Shown piece after piece: positions 10,669-20,173 of a DNA stretch of 64,000 nucleotides. The stretch comes from Arcobacter acticola. Its GTDB lineage: Bacteria; Campylobacterota; Campylobacteria; Campylobacterales; Arcobacteraceae. The notes under the pieces were generated by a model. It saw only the letters and a list, made by a program, of their open reading frames with translations. It made no database searches and was not told the origin of the DNA. Made by a program: the position numbers and the translations under genes. How positions within the stretch are numbered: the stretch's first letter is position 1; the number at the start of each line of letters is the position of its first letter. The stretch is taken from contig NZ_CP042652.1 of NCBI RefSeq assembly GCF_013177675.1, forward strand, positions 992,001 through 1,056,000, given 5' to 3'.

Positions 10669-11729
10669 ATTACATCTTCTTTAATTAATAAATTTTTTGG
10701 GAAAAAATAAGAGAAAGAAGTTTGATTATTTATAGAAGTTACATTTATATCTATTTTATATTTATTGCAAATATCTTTCACAATACTCAAACCTAAACCA
10801 AAACCTACATTTTTCTCTTTTTGTTGATAATATGCATCAAAAATTGTTTTTGTATCAGCTATTTGTATTCCTTCATTTTTTATTTCAAGTTTATAAGAAT
10901 CTTCTTCTATATCTAATATTATGTCTATATTTGAATTTTCAAATGAATATTTAATTGCATTTGAAATAGTATTATCTATTACTCTTTCTAATTCATAAGA
11001 ATCCATAAATATATTAAATTCATTGTGAATATCTAATGATATATCAATATCTTTTACATTTGCCATCTCATCAAAAAAAGCCATTCTAGAAGATAGAAAT
11101 CTCATTAAATTTATATTAGTAGGTTCAGATACTCTTTTTTCTTTTTTACTTAAATAGTATAAATCATTGTAAATTGAAGATAGTGATTTACTAGAAGCTT
11201 TTATTGTCTCAAACTGCTCTTTGGGACCTAAAAGAGATTCTAAACTATCAATATTTAAAGAAATAATACTAAGTGGAGTATTCATCTCATGAATGATTTT
11301 TTTTAGGAAAAAATCTTGTTGTTCCAAAAGTTTTGAAATAGTTTGTTTACTTTCAAATATTTTTAGTTGAGTTTTAATCCTAGCTTTTACTTCTTCTTTT
11401 TCAAAAGGTTTCGTAATATAATCAACTCCACCAATATTTAAAGCTTTTAGCTTACTTTCAATATCATTCAAAGCACTTATAAAAATAATTGGTATGTCTT
11501 TTAGCTTCTCTTCTTTTTTTAGTAAATTGCATACTTCAAAACCATTTAAATCAGGCATTTTTATATCAAGAAGTATTAGATGAGGTGGATTTATTTTAGA
11601 AGAATTAATTGCAAATATGGCATCTGTAGATGCTTTTACATTGTAATCCTCCTCTTTTAAAATCTCATTTAGGTATTTTAAATTTTCTTTTTTATCATCA
11701 ATTATTAGTACTGTATATTTTTTATTCAT
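10665..11729 (-). CDS. Receiver-histidine kinase (N-terminal REC)
   Basis: 354 residues with the receiver domain first (LILLDIKMPDLNG, KPF near residue 110), then a dimerisation helix with H-box HEMNTPLSII (~residue 148), then an ATPase domain (NTISNAIKYS as N box, GFGLGLSIVKD as G box). No transmembrane segment or PAS domain, so it is a soluble kinase whose own receiver is probably controlled by another kinase. The hybrid kinase at 11804, divergently transcribed from a 74-bp spacer, is a plausible upstream partner, giving a phosphorelay (inference). Confidence 0.9.
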   Translation of the reverse strand: MNKKYTVLIIDDKKENLKYLNEILKEEDYNVKASTDAIFAINSSKINPPHLILLDIKMPDLNGFEVCNLLKKEEKLKDIPIIFISALNDIESKLKALNIGGVDYITKPFEKEEVKARIKTQLKIFESKQTISKLLEQQDFFLKKIIHEMNTPLSIISLNIDSLESLLGPKEQFETIKASSKSLSSIYNDLYYLSKKEKRVSEPTNINLMRFLSSRMAFFDEMANVKDIDISLDIHNEFNIFMDSYELERVIDNTISNAIKYSFENSNIDIILDIEEDSYKLEIKNEGIQIADTKTIFDAYYQQKEKNVGFGLGLSIVKDICNKYKIDINVTSINNQTSFSYFFPKNLLIKEDVI

Positions 11730-11803
11730 TAAGTTACTTTTTTTACTTTACTTTTTGTTAAGATTATAGGATAAAGAAAGTAAAACTAAAATGAGGTTTT
11801 TAA

Positions 11804-14116
11804 GTGAATTTAAAAAGACTTTTTATGTTACTGTTTATTTTAAATACAGTTTCATTTATTTTTGTGGCGGTGATTGTAAATAAATATCAAAAAGCTACTA
11901 TTAAACTAGAAGATGCCTATCAAATGCAGTATAAGTCACTTGTTCTTGCCCAAGAGTTAAGACAAAGTAGTGATGATTTGACAAGAATGGCACGTACTTA
12001 TGTAATAACCGGAAATCCAAAGTTTGAAAAACAGTTTAAAACTGTATTTGATATTAGAAATGCAGATAAACCAAGACCTAAAAGATACAATGGTATTTTT
12101 TGGGATTTTTATACACTAGGCGATGAAGAACCTATTTTAGATGGAGAACAAGTATCACTAAAAGAGCTTATGGAAAGAGCAAACTTTACTGATTCTGAAT
12201 TAAATTTACTTTTTAAATCTAAAAAAGAATCAGATGATTTAACAAATCTTGAGCATAAAGCGATGAACGCTATAAAAGGAATATTCCAAGATAAAGATGG
12301 AAACTATACAATAAAAGGTGAAGCTGATTTCAAATTTGCAAGAGAGCTTATGCATTCAGATGAATACCATGAAGCAAAAAAAAGAATTATGGAACCACTT
12401 GATAATTTTTATAAAGCCTTTGAAAGTAGAACAAAACAAAAAGTTGATGAATCAAGAGAAATAGTAAAAAAACAAGAGTTTTATGTAAATGTTGTGGTTC
12501 TATTTTCAGTGATTTTTTTCTTGATGTCATTTTTTATCATTTTATTCAGAATTGTTTATCCTATAGATTTTTTAAGACAAGTGATGTTAAAACTTTCATC
12601 AAATGATATGAGTGTAGAGTTAGAAAAAAACAATTATCAAGATGAATTAGGAGATATGATAGGAGCCGTTCAAATCTTCAAAGAAAATACTCAAAAACTA
12701 ATTTTAAGTGAACAACAAATCAAAATTTCTATGGAAGAAGCAACAAGTGCAAATAAAGCCAAATCAATCTTTTTGGCTCGGATGAGTCATGAACTAAGGA
12801 CTCCTTTAAATGCAATTTTAGGTTTTGCAAATCTACTTAAAAAATCACAAAACATAAATGAACAAGAGAAAAAAAACCTAGAAGTAATAAATAGAAGTGG
12901 AAATCATCTTTTAAACATCATAAATGAGATATTAGAACTTTCTAAAATCGAAGCTGGAAAGATAGAATTAGTTCCTAAAACATTCGAATTTCACGAATTG
13001 ATAAAAGATATAGAGTCAATGTTTGCTTTTAGATGTGAATCAAAAGACTTGAAGTTTAATCTAAATGTAAATGTAAATATTCCAAATATCATAAAAGCAG
13101 ATGAACAAAGATTAAAACAAATTCTTATAAATCTATTGGGTAATTCATTGAAATTTACAAAACAAGGTGATATCTCTTTAAATATTTATGAGCAAAGTGG
13201 AAAACTATTTTTTGAAGTAAAAGATACAGGAATTGGAATAGATAAATATAATATAAAAAAAATATTCAAACCCTTTGAGCAAATCAAAAAAGATGATTAT
13301 AATCAAAATGGAACAGGATTGGGTTTATCAATAACCAAAGAGTTGATATCTTTGATGGGTGGAACTATATATGTAAAAAGTTTTATTGGAATTGGTAGTG
13401 AGTTTTATTTTAGTATAGATTATGAAAAGGGAAATGAAAAGGAAATAATAAAAGAACATAAATCAAAAGATTTAATAGGAATAGAGTATCAAAATCTAGA
13501 AAAAACTATATTAGTAGTGGATGATATTAAAGAAAATAGAGATTTAGTCTTACAAATATTAAGCCAATATGGTTTTAAGATTTTTGAAGCTTCAAGTGGA
13601 TACGAAGCAATAGATATATTAAAAGAAGAAAAAATAGATTTGATTTTTATGGATATTTTAATGAATGGATTAGATGGAATGCAGACAATTAAAATAATAA
13701 GAGAAGAAAATTCTCAAAATATAATCCCCATAATCGCTCTATCTGCAAATGTTTTTGAAGAGGATAAGCAAAAAGTCTTAAAAATAGGTGCAACAGATTT
13801 TATACCAAAACCAGTAGAAGAAAAACAAATACTTTTAGCTTTACAAAAATATCTAAATGTAAAACCTACATATGATGAAAATAATCAAGATGAAAATTAT
13901 AAACCAATGGAAATTAATTTATTTGAAAATATATCAAATGATTTTTTTGAGAAGTTAAATTCATTTGCAATACAAATGGATAATATTTTAATAGAACAAC
14001 TGATGGAAGAATATGCCCTTGCAGAAAATGATAAAAACTATATTATTGATTTGATTGAAGATTTTGATTATCAACAAATTACTAAAATTTGTAAAATGAA
14101 GGAGAAAAAGTTATAA
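11804..14116 (+). CDS. Membrane hybrid sensor histidine kinase
   Basis: 770 residues, started by GTG at 11804 with ATGAGG upstream. TM1 is at ~5-25, then a long sensor region (~26-220) with TM2 at ~223-250, a HAMP-like linker, the H-box MSHELRTPLNAILGF (~residue 327), an ATPase domain (ILINLLGNSLKFT, DTGIGI, GTGLGLSITKE), and a C-terminal receiver (ILVVDDIKENRDLV, LIFMDILMNGLDG, PKPVEEKQ). There is no C-terminal Hpt domain, so phosphate must pass to a separate carrier or directly to another regulator. It is divergent from the two-component pair, with which it probably works. Confidence 0.9.
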   Translation: MNLKRLFMLLFILNTVSFIFVAVIVNKYQKATIKLEDAYQMQYKSLVLAQELRQSSDDLTRMARTYVITGNPKFEKQFKTVFDIRNADKPRPKRYNGIFWDFYTLGDEEPILDGEQVSLKELMERANFTDSELNLLFKSKKESDDLTNLEHKAMNAIKGIFQDKDGNYTIKGEADFKFARELMHSDEYHEAKKRIMEPLDNFYKAFESRTKQKVDESREIVKKQEFYVNVVVLFSVIFFLMSFFIILFRIVYPIDFLRQVMLKLSSNDMSVELEKNNYQDELGDMIGAVQIFKENTQKLILSEQQIKISMEEATSANKAKSIFLARMSHELRTPLNAILGFANLLKKSQNINEQEKKNLEVINRSGNHLLNIINEILELSKIEAGKIELVPKTFEFHELIKDIESMFAFRCESKDLKFNLNVNVNIPNIIKADEQRLKQILINLLGNSLKFTKQGDISLNIYEQSGKLFFEVKDTGIGIDKYNIKKIFKPFEQIKKDDYNQNGTGLGLSITKELISLMGGTIYVKSFIGIGSEFYFSIDYEKGNEKEIIKEHKSKDLIGIEYQNLEKTILVVDDIKENRDLVLQILSQYGFKIFEASSGYEAIDILKEEKIDLIFMDILMNGLDGMQTIKIIREENSQNIIPIIALSANVFEEDKQKVLKIGATDFIPKPVEEKQILLALQKYLNVKPTYDENNQDENYKPMEINLFENISNDFFEKLNSFAIQMDNILIEQLMEEYALAENDKNYIIDLIEDFDYQQITKICKMKEKKL

Positions 14117-14189
14117 TTTTATAAAAAAGAGTCATTTGAGAGTCATTCTTATACTATAATTATTTTTAGATTAAGAAAGGAGAATTCCT

Positions 14190-14579
14190 ATGAGTATAGA
14201 CAATGAAATAATTATGCCAAAAGAAATGATTATTGTTTCAGAAACAGATGAAAAAGGAAATATTATATTTGCTAATGATGATTTTTGTAAAATTGCAGGA
14301 TATGATATAAGTGAATTACTAGGGAATCCTCATAATATAGTAAGACACCAAGATATGCCAAAACTTGCTTTTGAAGATTTATGGAAAACTATAAAAAATG
14401 GAAATGTTTGGAAAGGTATTGTTAAAAACAAGACAAAAAATGGAGGCTTTTATTGGGTTCGAGCTACTGTTTATCCTTCACAAGATCCTTCAGGGAAATC
14501 AAGATATATATCAGTTAGAATAAAACCAACAAAAAAAGAAATAAGTGATGCAATTAAATTGTATTCAACATTAAAATAA
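14190..14579 (+). CDS. PAS-domain protein, Aer/CetB-like
   Basis: 129 residues that are almost entirely one PAS domain: VSETDEKGNIIFANDDFCKIAGY, then LLGNPHNIVRHQDMPKLAF and GGFYWVRATVYP, the signature of the FAD-binding Aer-type PAS. An AAAGGAGAATT ribosome-binding site lies just upstream. The gene ends 9 bp before a receptor gene with no transmembrane helix, so sensing and signalling parts of an energy-taxis receptor are on two polypeptides, as in Campylobacter CetA/CetB. FAD binding is inferred from the family. Confidence 0.85.
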   Translation: MSIDNEIIMPKEMIIVSETDEKGNIIFANDDFCKIAGYDISELLGNPHNIVRHQDMPKLAFEDLWKTIKNGNVWKGIVKNKTKNGGFYWVRATVYPSQDPSGKSRYISVRIKPTKKEISDAIKLYSTLK

Positions 14580-14588
14580 AGGTTTAAA

Positions 14589-15824
14589 ATGTTTTTTAAA
14601 AAAAATAAAGATAGAGAAATACTTGATGTTCTTTCTAGTATAGAAAATTATTTGAAAAATGATCTTAACTCTTTACCTGAATTTAATTTTGAGTGCGATG
14701 GAATTCAAAAAGATATAAAAAATAAACTAGATAGTATTTGTAAAATTTTAAATCAAAGAAATGATGAAGAATTACAAATCTATGGTGAACTAATGTTAGT
14801 AGCTGAAAAAGTTCAAGCAGGAAATTTTAGTGATAAAATTCATCACACAAATACATCAAACAGTAAATTAAACTATATAGCAAAGACAATTAACTTACTT
14901 GTAGATAATTTAAAAAGTAGTATTAGTCAGATTTTGATCACACTAGATGAGTTTAGTAATTATAACTATATGAAAAAACTAGATGAAACTTCTGTAGAAA
15001 ATGATTTTAAAGTGTTATTTACAGATATAAATAATCTTAGAAAAACAATTACTTCAATGCTAGTGGAAAATAAAGTAAACGGTATAGATTTAGATGAAAG
15101 CTCTGATATCTTACTTGTAAACGTAGATAAACTAAATGTAAGTTCAAATGCGGCAGCAGCTTCATTGGAAGAAACAGCAGCAGCTTTAGAAGAAATAACT
15201 TCAAATATTAGAGTAAATACTGAAAATATTGCTAAAATGGCAACTTTTTCAAACAATGTAACAAACTCAGCTTCACATGGTGAAGGATTAGCATCTGAAA
15301 CTTCACTTGCTATGGATGAAATAAATACACAAGTTAATTTAATAAATGAAGCAATAAGTGTAATTGATCAAATAGCTTTCCAAACAAATATTCTTTCACT
15401 AAATGCAGCCGTTGAAGCAGCAACTGCAGGAGAAGCAGGACGAGGATTTGCAGTAGTTGCAGGAGAAGTTAGAAACCTAGCATCAAGATCAGCACAAGCA
15501 GCAAAAGAGATAAAAGCTATAGTTGAAACAGCTACTAAAAAAGCTAATGAAGGTAAACAAATAGCTAGTAATATGATTGATGGATACAAAGATTTAAATA
15601 AAAATATTCAACAAACTATTAAATTAATCCAAGAAATAAAAATCACAAGTAATGAACAACGAAGCGGAATAGAGCAAATCAATAAAGCTATAAATTCTTT
15701 AGATATGCAAACACAGCAAAATGCACAAGTTGCTTCTCAAAGTTATGAAGTTTCAGTGAAAATTGATAGAATAGCTAAACTTATAGTTTCTAATGCCGAT
15801 GAAAAAGAGTTTGAAGGTAAATAA
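14589..15824 (+). CDS. Soluble methyl-accepting chemotaxis protein, complete despite the adjacent IS
   Basis: 411 residues, no transmembrane helix and no periplasmic sensor. It starts directly with a coiled coil and contains the conserved tip [23 protein letters not shown]. Lacking its own sensor, it probably takes its signal from the PAS protein encoded 9 bp upstream. It ends ...EKEFEGK and lacks the EWESF tail of the receptor at 7969. Its last 318 bases are part of the 397-bp segment repeated beyond the insertion sequence. The copy here is the complete gene. Confidence 0.9.
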   Translation: MFFKKNKDREILDVLSSIENYLKNDLNSLPEFNFECDGIQKDIKNKLDSICKILNQRNDEELQIYGELMLVAEKVQAGNFSDKIHHTNTSNSKLNYIAKTINLLVDNLKSSISQILITLDEFSNYNYMKKLDETSVENDFKVLFTDINNLRKTITSMLVENKVNGIDLDESSDILLVNVDKLNVSSNAAAASLEETAAALEEITSNIRVNTENIAKMATFSNNVTNSASHGEGLASETSLAMDEINTQVNLINEAISVIDQIAFQTNILSLNAAVEAATAGEAGRGFAVVAGEVRNLASRSAQAAKEIKAIVETATKKANEGKQIASNMIDGYKDLNKNIQQTIKLIQEIKITSNEQRSGIEQINKAINSLDMQTQQNAQVASQSYEVSVKIDRIAKLIVSNADEKEFEGK

Positions 15825-15903
15825 TCTCAAAAGAAAATAAACTTTTCAAGGAGTCTATTTTCTTTAATTTTTATAGTTTTTCTAAAAAGTCAGTAATTAT
15901 TTC
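15507..15903 (+). repeat. 397-bp direct repeat, left copy (long IS target duplication)
   Basis: Bases 15507-15903 recur without any difference I could find at 17711-18107, immediately on each side of the insertion sequence. The segment holds the 3' end of the receptor gene, its terminator and the last 33 bases of the convergent NUDIX gene. Long, variable-length direct repeats are known for the IS1634 family, so this is best read as the target duplication. Confidence 0.9.
15830..15865. terminator. Bidirectional terminator-like hairpin
   Basis: AAAGAAAATA and its exact complement TATTTTCTTT form a 10-bp stem around a 16-base loop, followed by a T-rich run. Before the insertion it stood between the convergent receptor and NUDIX genes. 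A second copy lies at 18034-18069. Confidence 0.45.
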
Positions 15904-17710
15904 CTGACTTCCGCGATAACTCAATAAATCAATAATTTAAAAATATGAATCCCTAAATAAAGGGCTTTATAGGTAATAAGAAAACACTATTTGTGTGTCT
16001 CAAGGGTATATTTGTTAAAATTTCTTTATGAATTTAAGAGTTAGAAAAAAGAAAAATGCTAGTGGTAGTATAAGTGTTCAAATATTAGATAGAACAAATA
16101 GAGGATACAAAGTAGTTGAAACTATTGGTTGTAGTTTTGAAGATCTAGAGATTGAAAAATTTTATGAAAAAGCTCTTGTAAAAATCAATGATTTATCTCA
16201 AAATCTTTTTGCAAATAAAATATCAGAATCAAATAAAAAGATACTACTTAAAGAACTACTTTCAAGTTTAAATACACAAGACTTTATTCCAATAGGTGAT
16301 GAGCTTATATTTGGAAAATTGTTTAATAATATTGGATGTAATGATTTATTTAAAGATATAAATACAAAAAATATTAGGAATAAAGAGGATAAAAACTTTT
16401 TGTTTAAAAGTTTGGTGATTTCAAGATTATTATATCCAGGGAGTAAACTTGAACTTATAAACTATCTAAGTTACTTTAAAAATATTGATATAACAAGTGA
16501 TAAAATATATAGATTTTTAGATACTTTGTACCAAGATGAAATAAAATCAAAAATAGAGACCTGTGTATTTGAATATACAAAAAATATAATGAAAGGTGAA
16601 ATAGTATTAACCTTTTATGATGTAACAACATTATACTTTGAGAGTGAGAGTGAAGATGATCTTAGACGTATTGGATTTAGTAAAGAGGGTAAATTAGCAC
16701 GTCCTCAGATACAACTAGGATTGTTTACAACACTGCAAGGATATCCATTAAGCTTTGAAGTTTATGAGGGTAATAAATATGAAGGCCATACACTAGTAGA
16801 TATACTCAAAAAATTCCAAGAGAAATTTGTTCTTCCAAATAAACCTATAGTTGTAGCTGATCGTGGAATGTTAAATAATGCAAATATAGCTTATTTAGAA
16901 GAGAATAATTATAAATATATTTTAGCTGCTAAAACAAGAAGTATCGCAAGTGATTTAAAAGAAAAAATCACAAATCTAACATTTATTGATGATGGTACTA
17001 TTCATACACTAAAATTTAATAAAGATATATCCTATAAAGAAAAAATAGATGAAGATACTAGCGTTTCAAAATCAATAAATGTAAATCAAAGATTAGTGCT
17101 TTCATATTCATTCAAAAGAGCAAAAAAAGATAAGTACAATAGAGATAAAGCATTGCAAAGATTAGAAGAGAAAATAAAGACTACAAAAAATATCACAAAA
17201 AAAGATTTAAAACTATCATACTATGCTAAATATCTTAATATTGATGATCATAAATGTGATATCACTTTTAATATCAATAATCAAAAAATAATTGAAGATC
17301 AAAAATTAGATGGTATCAAAGGATTTATAACAAATGATTTTAATCTTACAGCAAATGAAATAATTGAACACTATAATAATCAATATGATGTAGAACGAGC
17401 TTTTAGAATCTCAAAGACTGATCTAAAAATAAGACCTATTTATCATAGACTAGAAACAAGAATAAAAGCTCATATCTTAATTTCGTTTGTATCTTATGCA
17501 ATCTATAAAGAGTTTGAAAGAAAATTAAAACTAAATGATGTTAAATTTGATTTCTCACAAAAATTTTTACGCAAAATTATTGAGCATATAATTGCTGTAA
17601 AAATAGATGATGAAATAATACCTATTAATCCATCTGAAATACAAAAACAGATTTTAGATATTATTTGAAATTTCAAGATATTGATTTGTGTGTCTTATCG
17701 CGGAAGTCAG
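15904..17710 (+). mobile_element. IS1634-family (IS4 superfamily) insertion sequence, 1807 bp
   Basis: The element starts CTGACTTCCGCGATAA and ends with the exact reverse complement TTATCGCGGAAGTCAG, perfect 16-bp terminal inverted repeats. It holds one intact transposase gene. It is bounded by a 397-bp perfect direct repeat rather than the few bases usual for most IS elements. The perfect repeats and intact gene suggest a recent insertion. Confidence 0.93.
16028..17668 (+). CDS. IS1634-family DDE transposase
   Basis: 546 residues filling the insertion sequence. Catalytic acids of the RNase H-like fold are visible: first Asp in LTFYDVTTLYFE, second Asp in VVADRGML, and the Glu in YDVERAFRISKTDLKIRP, the signature region of this family. 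A long insertion between the second Asp and the Glu is expected of IS4-superfamily enzymes. The frame is intact, so it may be active. It ends 42 bp before the right inverted repeat. Confidence 0.92.
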   Translation: MNLRVRKKKNASGSISVQILDRTNRGYKVVETIGCSFEDLEIEKFYEKALVKINDLSQNLFANKISESNKKILLKELLSSLNTQDFIPIGDELIFGKLFNNIGCNDLFKDINTKNIRNKEDKNFLFKSLVISRLLYPGSKLELINYLSYFKNIDITSDKIYRFLDTLYQDEIKSKIETCVFEYTKNIMKGEIVLTFYDVTTLYFESESEDDLRRIGFSKEGKLARPQIQLGLFTTLQGYPLSFEVYEGNKYEGHTLVDILKKFQEKFVLPNKPIVVADRGMLNNANIAYLEENNYKYILAAKTRSIASDLKEKITNLTFIDDGTIHTLKFNKDISYKEKIDEDTSVSKSINVNQRLVLSYSFKRAKKDKYNRDKALQRLEEKIKTTKNITKKDLKLSYYAKYLNIDDHKCDITFNINNQKIIEDQKLDGIKGFITNDFNLTANEIIEHYNNQYDVERAFRISKTDLKIRPIYHRLETRIKAHILISFVSYAIYKEFERKLKLNDVKFDFSQKFLRKIIEHIIAVKIDDEIIPINPSEIQKQILDII

Positions 17711-18028
17711 GAGATAAAAGCTATAGTTGAAACAGCTACTAAAAAAGCTAATGAAGGTAAACAAATAGCTAGTAATATGATTGATGGATACAAAGATTTA
17801 AATAAAAATATTCAACAAACTATTAAATTAATCCAAGAAATAAAAATCACAAGTAATGAACAACGAAGCGGAATAGAGCAAATCAATAAAGCTATAAATT
17901 CTTTAGATATGCAAACACAGCAAAATGCACAAGTTGCTTCTCAAAGTTATGAAGTTTCAGTGAAAATTGATAGAATAGCTAAACTTATAGTTTCTAATGC
18001 CGATGAAAAAGAGTTTGAAGGTAAATAA
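17711..18028 (+). pseudogene. Duplicated 3' fragment of the soluble chemoreceptor gene
   Basis: An exact copy of the last 105 codons of the receptor at 14589, with its stop, created as part of the 397-bp duplication. An open frame begins in the right end of the IS (ATG at 17681) and reads into it, but there is no ribosome-binding site and the fragment lacks the CheA/CheW-binding tip, so it is not expected to be functional. Confidence 0.88.
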
Positions 18029-18107
18029 TCTCAAAAGAAAATAAACTTTTCAAGGAGTCTATTTTCTTTAATTTTTATAGTTTTTCTAAAAAGTCAGTAA
18101 TTATTTC
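17711..18107 (+). repeat. 397-bp direct repeat, right copy
   Basis: This is the partner of 15507-15903. It carries the true 3' end of the NUDIX gene (18075 onward on the other strand), so that gene also stays intact. Confidence 0.9.
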
Positions 18108-18488
18108 TTTATGGTCAAAAACCAATTTATCAAGTGGTAGTTCATCTATTTTGTAGATATAAACTTCCTTTGCATCATCTTGGGCGATAGGCTCTCCATA
18201 AGCTTTACAGACATAAACAACAGATGCTGTATGAAATCTTGAATCTCTTGCAGGATCTGAGTAAACACCAAGAAGAGACTCAATAGTTACATCTAAAGAA
18301 GTTTCTTCTTTCATCTCTCGTACAACTGCATTTTCAACAGTTTCTCCAATATCAACAAATCCACCAGGAATTGCAATACCCAAAGGTATATTTAATCGTT
18401 CAATTAAAACAATACCTTTGAAATTTTCTTTTTCATCATATAATTTAATAATACCATCAACTGCTAAATAAGGCGTTTTTATCATCAT
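18075..18488 (-). CDS. NUDIX hydrolase
   Basis: 137 residues with a clear Nudix box: GGFVDIGETVENAV followed by VREMKEETSL, matching GX5EX7REUXEEXGU with the final residues relaxed. Family members hydrolyse nucleoside diphosphates linked to another moiety. The PGGFVDIGE form resembles ADP-ribose pyrophosphatases, but the substrate is not determined. The last 33 bases lie in the duplicated segment. It follows the PPK2 gene by 7 bp, so both are probably co-transcribed. Confidence 0.88.
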   Translation of the reverse strand: MMIKTPYLAVDGIIKLYDEKENFKGIVLIERLNIPLGIAIPGGFVDIGETVENAVVREMKEETSLDVTIESLLGVYSDPARDSRFHTASVVYVCKAYGEPIAQDDAKEVYIYKIDELPLDKLVFDHKEIITDFLEKL

Positions 18489-18495
18489 TATTCTT

Positions 18496-19395
18496 TTATT
18501 TCGAATTTTCTCTTCTTAACTTTGCTTTTTCATCCATTATTTCTAACTCTTTTTCAGCACTTGTTACAATTTCTGGATCAACAGTAAAGTTAATTCTTGA
18601 ATCTCTATCTTCATAATTAACTTTATTTAATATAGTTTTAATAGCATTATATCTAGCTAAAAACTTGTCATCACTTCTAATGATTGTCCAAGGAGAGATT
18701 TTAGTATTTGTTTCTTTTAGCATTCTATATTTTTTTTGTGTAAACTCATCCCATCTTTCTTGCATTTGTAAATCAATTTCACTTAATTTCCATTGTTTAA
18801 GAGGATTTTCTTCTCTTTCATGAAATCTATTTGCTTGCTCTTCTTTCGAAACAGAAAAATATATTTTTAAAAAGTGAATTTTATGAGCTATTACATCTTC
18901 TTCAAAACTACTAACTGTACTCATAAAAGTTTCATATTCATCTTCTGTACAAAAACCAAAAACAGGTTCTACCATTGCTCTGTTATACCAAGATCTATCA
19001 AAAATTACTATTTCTCCACCTTTTGGAAAATGCTGAACATATCTTTGGAAATACCATTGCGTTTTTTCTGTATCTGAGGGTTTTCCTAAAGCAACAACTC
19101 TATAATGTTTTTCATTCATATATCTTGTTAATCTTCTAATTGCTCCACCTTTCCCTGAGGCATCTCTTCCTTCAATTAAAATAATCATTTTTTCATTTTT
19201 CTTTTCTAAATGCTCTTGTAGTTTAAGTAGTTCTACTTGTAAAGTTCTTAAGGCTTCTTCTTGTGAACGATATTGATATTTTTTATGTACTTCTTTTAAA
19301 AATTCTTCTGATGGTTGATTCTCAAATTTTTCTGAAAATTCTTCAAAATCTAAGATATCATCAATATCTTTTCCATATAACTTTTCTATTTGCAT
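18496..19395 (-). CDS. ppk2: Polyphosphate kinase 2 (PPK2 class I)
   Basis: 299 residues. Walker A GRDASGKGGAIRRLT (~residue 75), the Walker B region IVIFDRSWYNR, and the lid-region arginines are those of PPK2 enzymes, which move phosphate between polyphosphate and nucleotides (usually GDP or ADP). One PPK2 domain, so it is of the short class. It shares an operon with a NUDIX gene, a plausible pairing for nucleotide housekeeping. Direction of the reaction in vivo cannot be told. Confidence 0.92.
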   Translation of the reverse strand: MQIEKLYGKDIDDILDFEEFSEKFENQPSEEFLKEVHKKYQYRSQEEALRTLQVELLKLQEHLEKKNEKMIILIEGRDASGKGGAIRRLTRYMNEKHYRVVALGKPSDTEKTQWYFQRYVQHFPKGGEIVIFDRSWYNRAMVEPVFGFCTEDEYETFMSTVSSFEEDVIAHKIHFLKIYFSVSKEEQANRFHEREENPLKQWKLSEIDLQMQERWDEFTQKKYRMLKETNTKISPWTIIRSDDKFLARYNAIKTILNKVNYEDRDSRINFTVDPEIVTSAEKELEIMDEKAKLRRENSK

Positions 19396-19479
19396 AAATA
19401 TTAACCTTTTTATAAATTATATAAGTATACTAATTTTTTATTTCAAATAAGTTACAAATTTAAATTTAGTAATTAAAAC

Positions 19480-19508
19480 TTGACATTTAAATTCATTAAG
19501 TAGATACT
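19480..19508 (+). promoter_or_regulatory. vapBC promoter with palindromic operator
   Basis: TTGACA at 19480-19485, 17 bases, then GATACT at 19503-19508. The perfect dyad TAAGTA-GA-TACTTA (19497-19510) covers the -10, a fitting place for autorepression by the VapBC complex. The ATG of vapB is at 19536 with AAAGGAG upstream. Confidence 0.55.
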
Positions 19509-19535
19509 TATTAATATATACTAAAGGAGTAAAAA

Positions 19536-19775
19536 ATGACAGCAATAGCAAAAATATTTAAAAATGGTCAAAGTCAAGCTGTTAGATTACCAAAAGAGTT
19601 TAGATTTGAAAATCAAAATGAACTTTTTGTTAAAAAAGTTGAAAATGGAATAATATTACTTTCTAAAAATGATAAATCAGTTTGGGATAATATGTTTAAT
19701 AGACTAGATGAATTTTCAGATGATTTTATGAATGAGCGAGTTCAACCAACTCAAAATAGGGAGGATTTATTTTGA
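19536..19775 (+). CDS. vapB: VapB-type antitoxin
   Basis: 79 residues. The N-terminal half is an AbrB/MazE-like swapped-hairpin DNA-binding domain (IFKNGQSQAVRLPKEFRF), and the acidic/amphipathic C-terminal half should wrap the toxin. It overlaps the next gene by 4 bp, so antitoxin is made first and the two are coupled. Confidence 0.88.
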   Translation: MTAIAKIFKNGQSQAVRLPKEFRFENQNELFVKKVENGIILLSKNDKSVWDNMFNRLDEFSDDFMNERVQPTQNREDLF

Positions 19776-20173
19776 AAAAGTTAATACTTGATACAAATAT
19801 TTGTATTTATATTATAAAAAATAAACCTCAAAGTTTAAGGGAAAAATTCAGAGAGTTTGATGTAGGCGATTTATGTATTTCATCTATTACGGTTTCCGAG
19901 CTTTATTTTGCAGCTTATAAAAGTTTGCATATTGAGAAAAATCTTTTAGCACTTGAACATTTTTTAAGACCTTTTGATATATTAGAATATGACTTAAATG
20001 CTTCTATTGAGTATGGAAAAATAAGAGCAACTTTAGAAAAATCTGGAAAAGTAATCGGTGGACTTAATATGATGATAGCCGCTCATGCTTTGTCAAATAA
20101 AATGACTTTAGTTACAAATAACATTAAAGAGTTTGAAAGAATTGAAAATTTGGTTTTGGATAATTGGGTTTAA
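19772..20173 (+). CDS. vapC: VapC-type PIN-domain toxin
   Basis: 133 residues starting at TTG 19772 (GGGAGG ribosome-binding site). The PIN acidic cluster is visible: first Asp in LILDTNICIYI, Glu in SSITVSELYFA, then IGGLNMMIAAHAL and a final TLVTNNIKEF, where Asn stands in the usual Asp position. VapC toxins are ribonucleases that often cut tRNA or rRNA. It is neutralised by the adjacent VapB. The TNN in place of TND should be checked for retained activity. Confidence 0.88.
   Translation: MKKLILDTNICIYIIKNKPQSLREKFREFDVGDLCISSITVSELYFAAYKSLHIEKNLLALEHFLRPFDILEYDLNASIEYGKIRATLEKSGKVIGGLNMMIAAHALSNKMTLVTNNIKEFERIENLVLDNWV

Noticed and set aside
17681-18028. Separate small chemoreceptor gene
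   Set aside because: It is the exact duplicated 3' end of the receptor at 14589 joined to the IS end, without a proper start.
15507-18107. Composite transposon or recombination between two receptor genes
   Set aside because: The repeats abut the IS ends precisely and include intergenic DNA and part of the NUDIX gene, which fits one long target duplication better.
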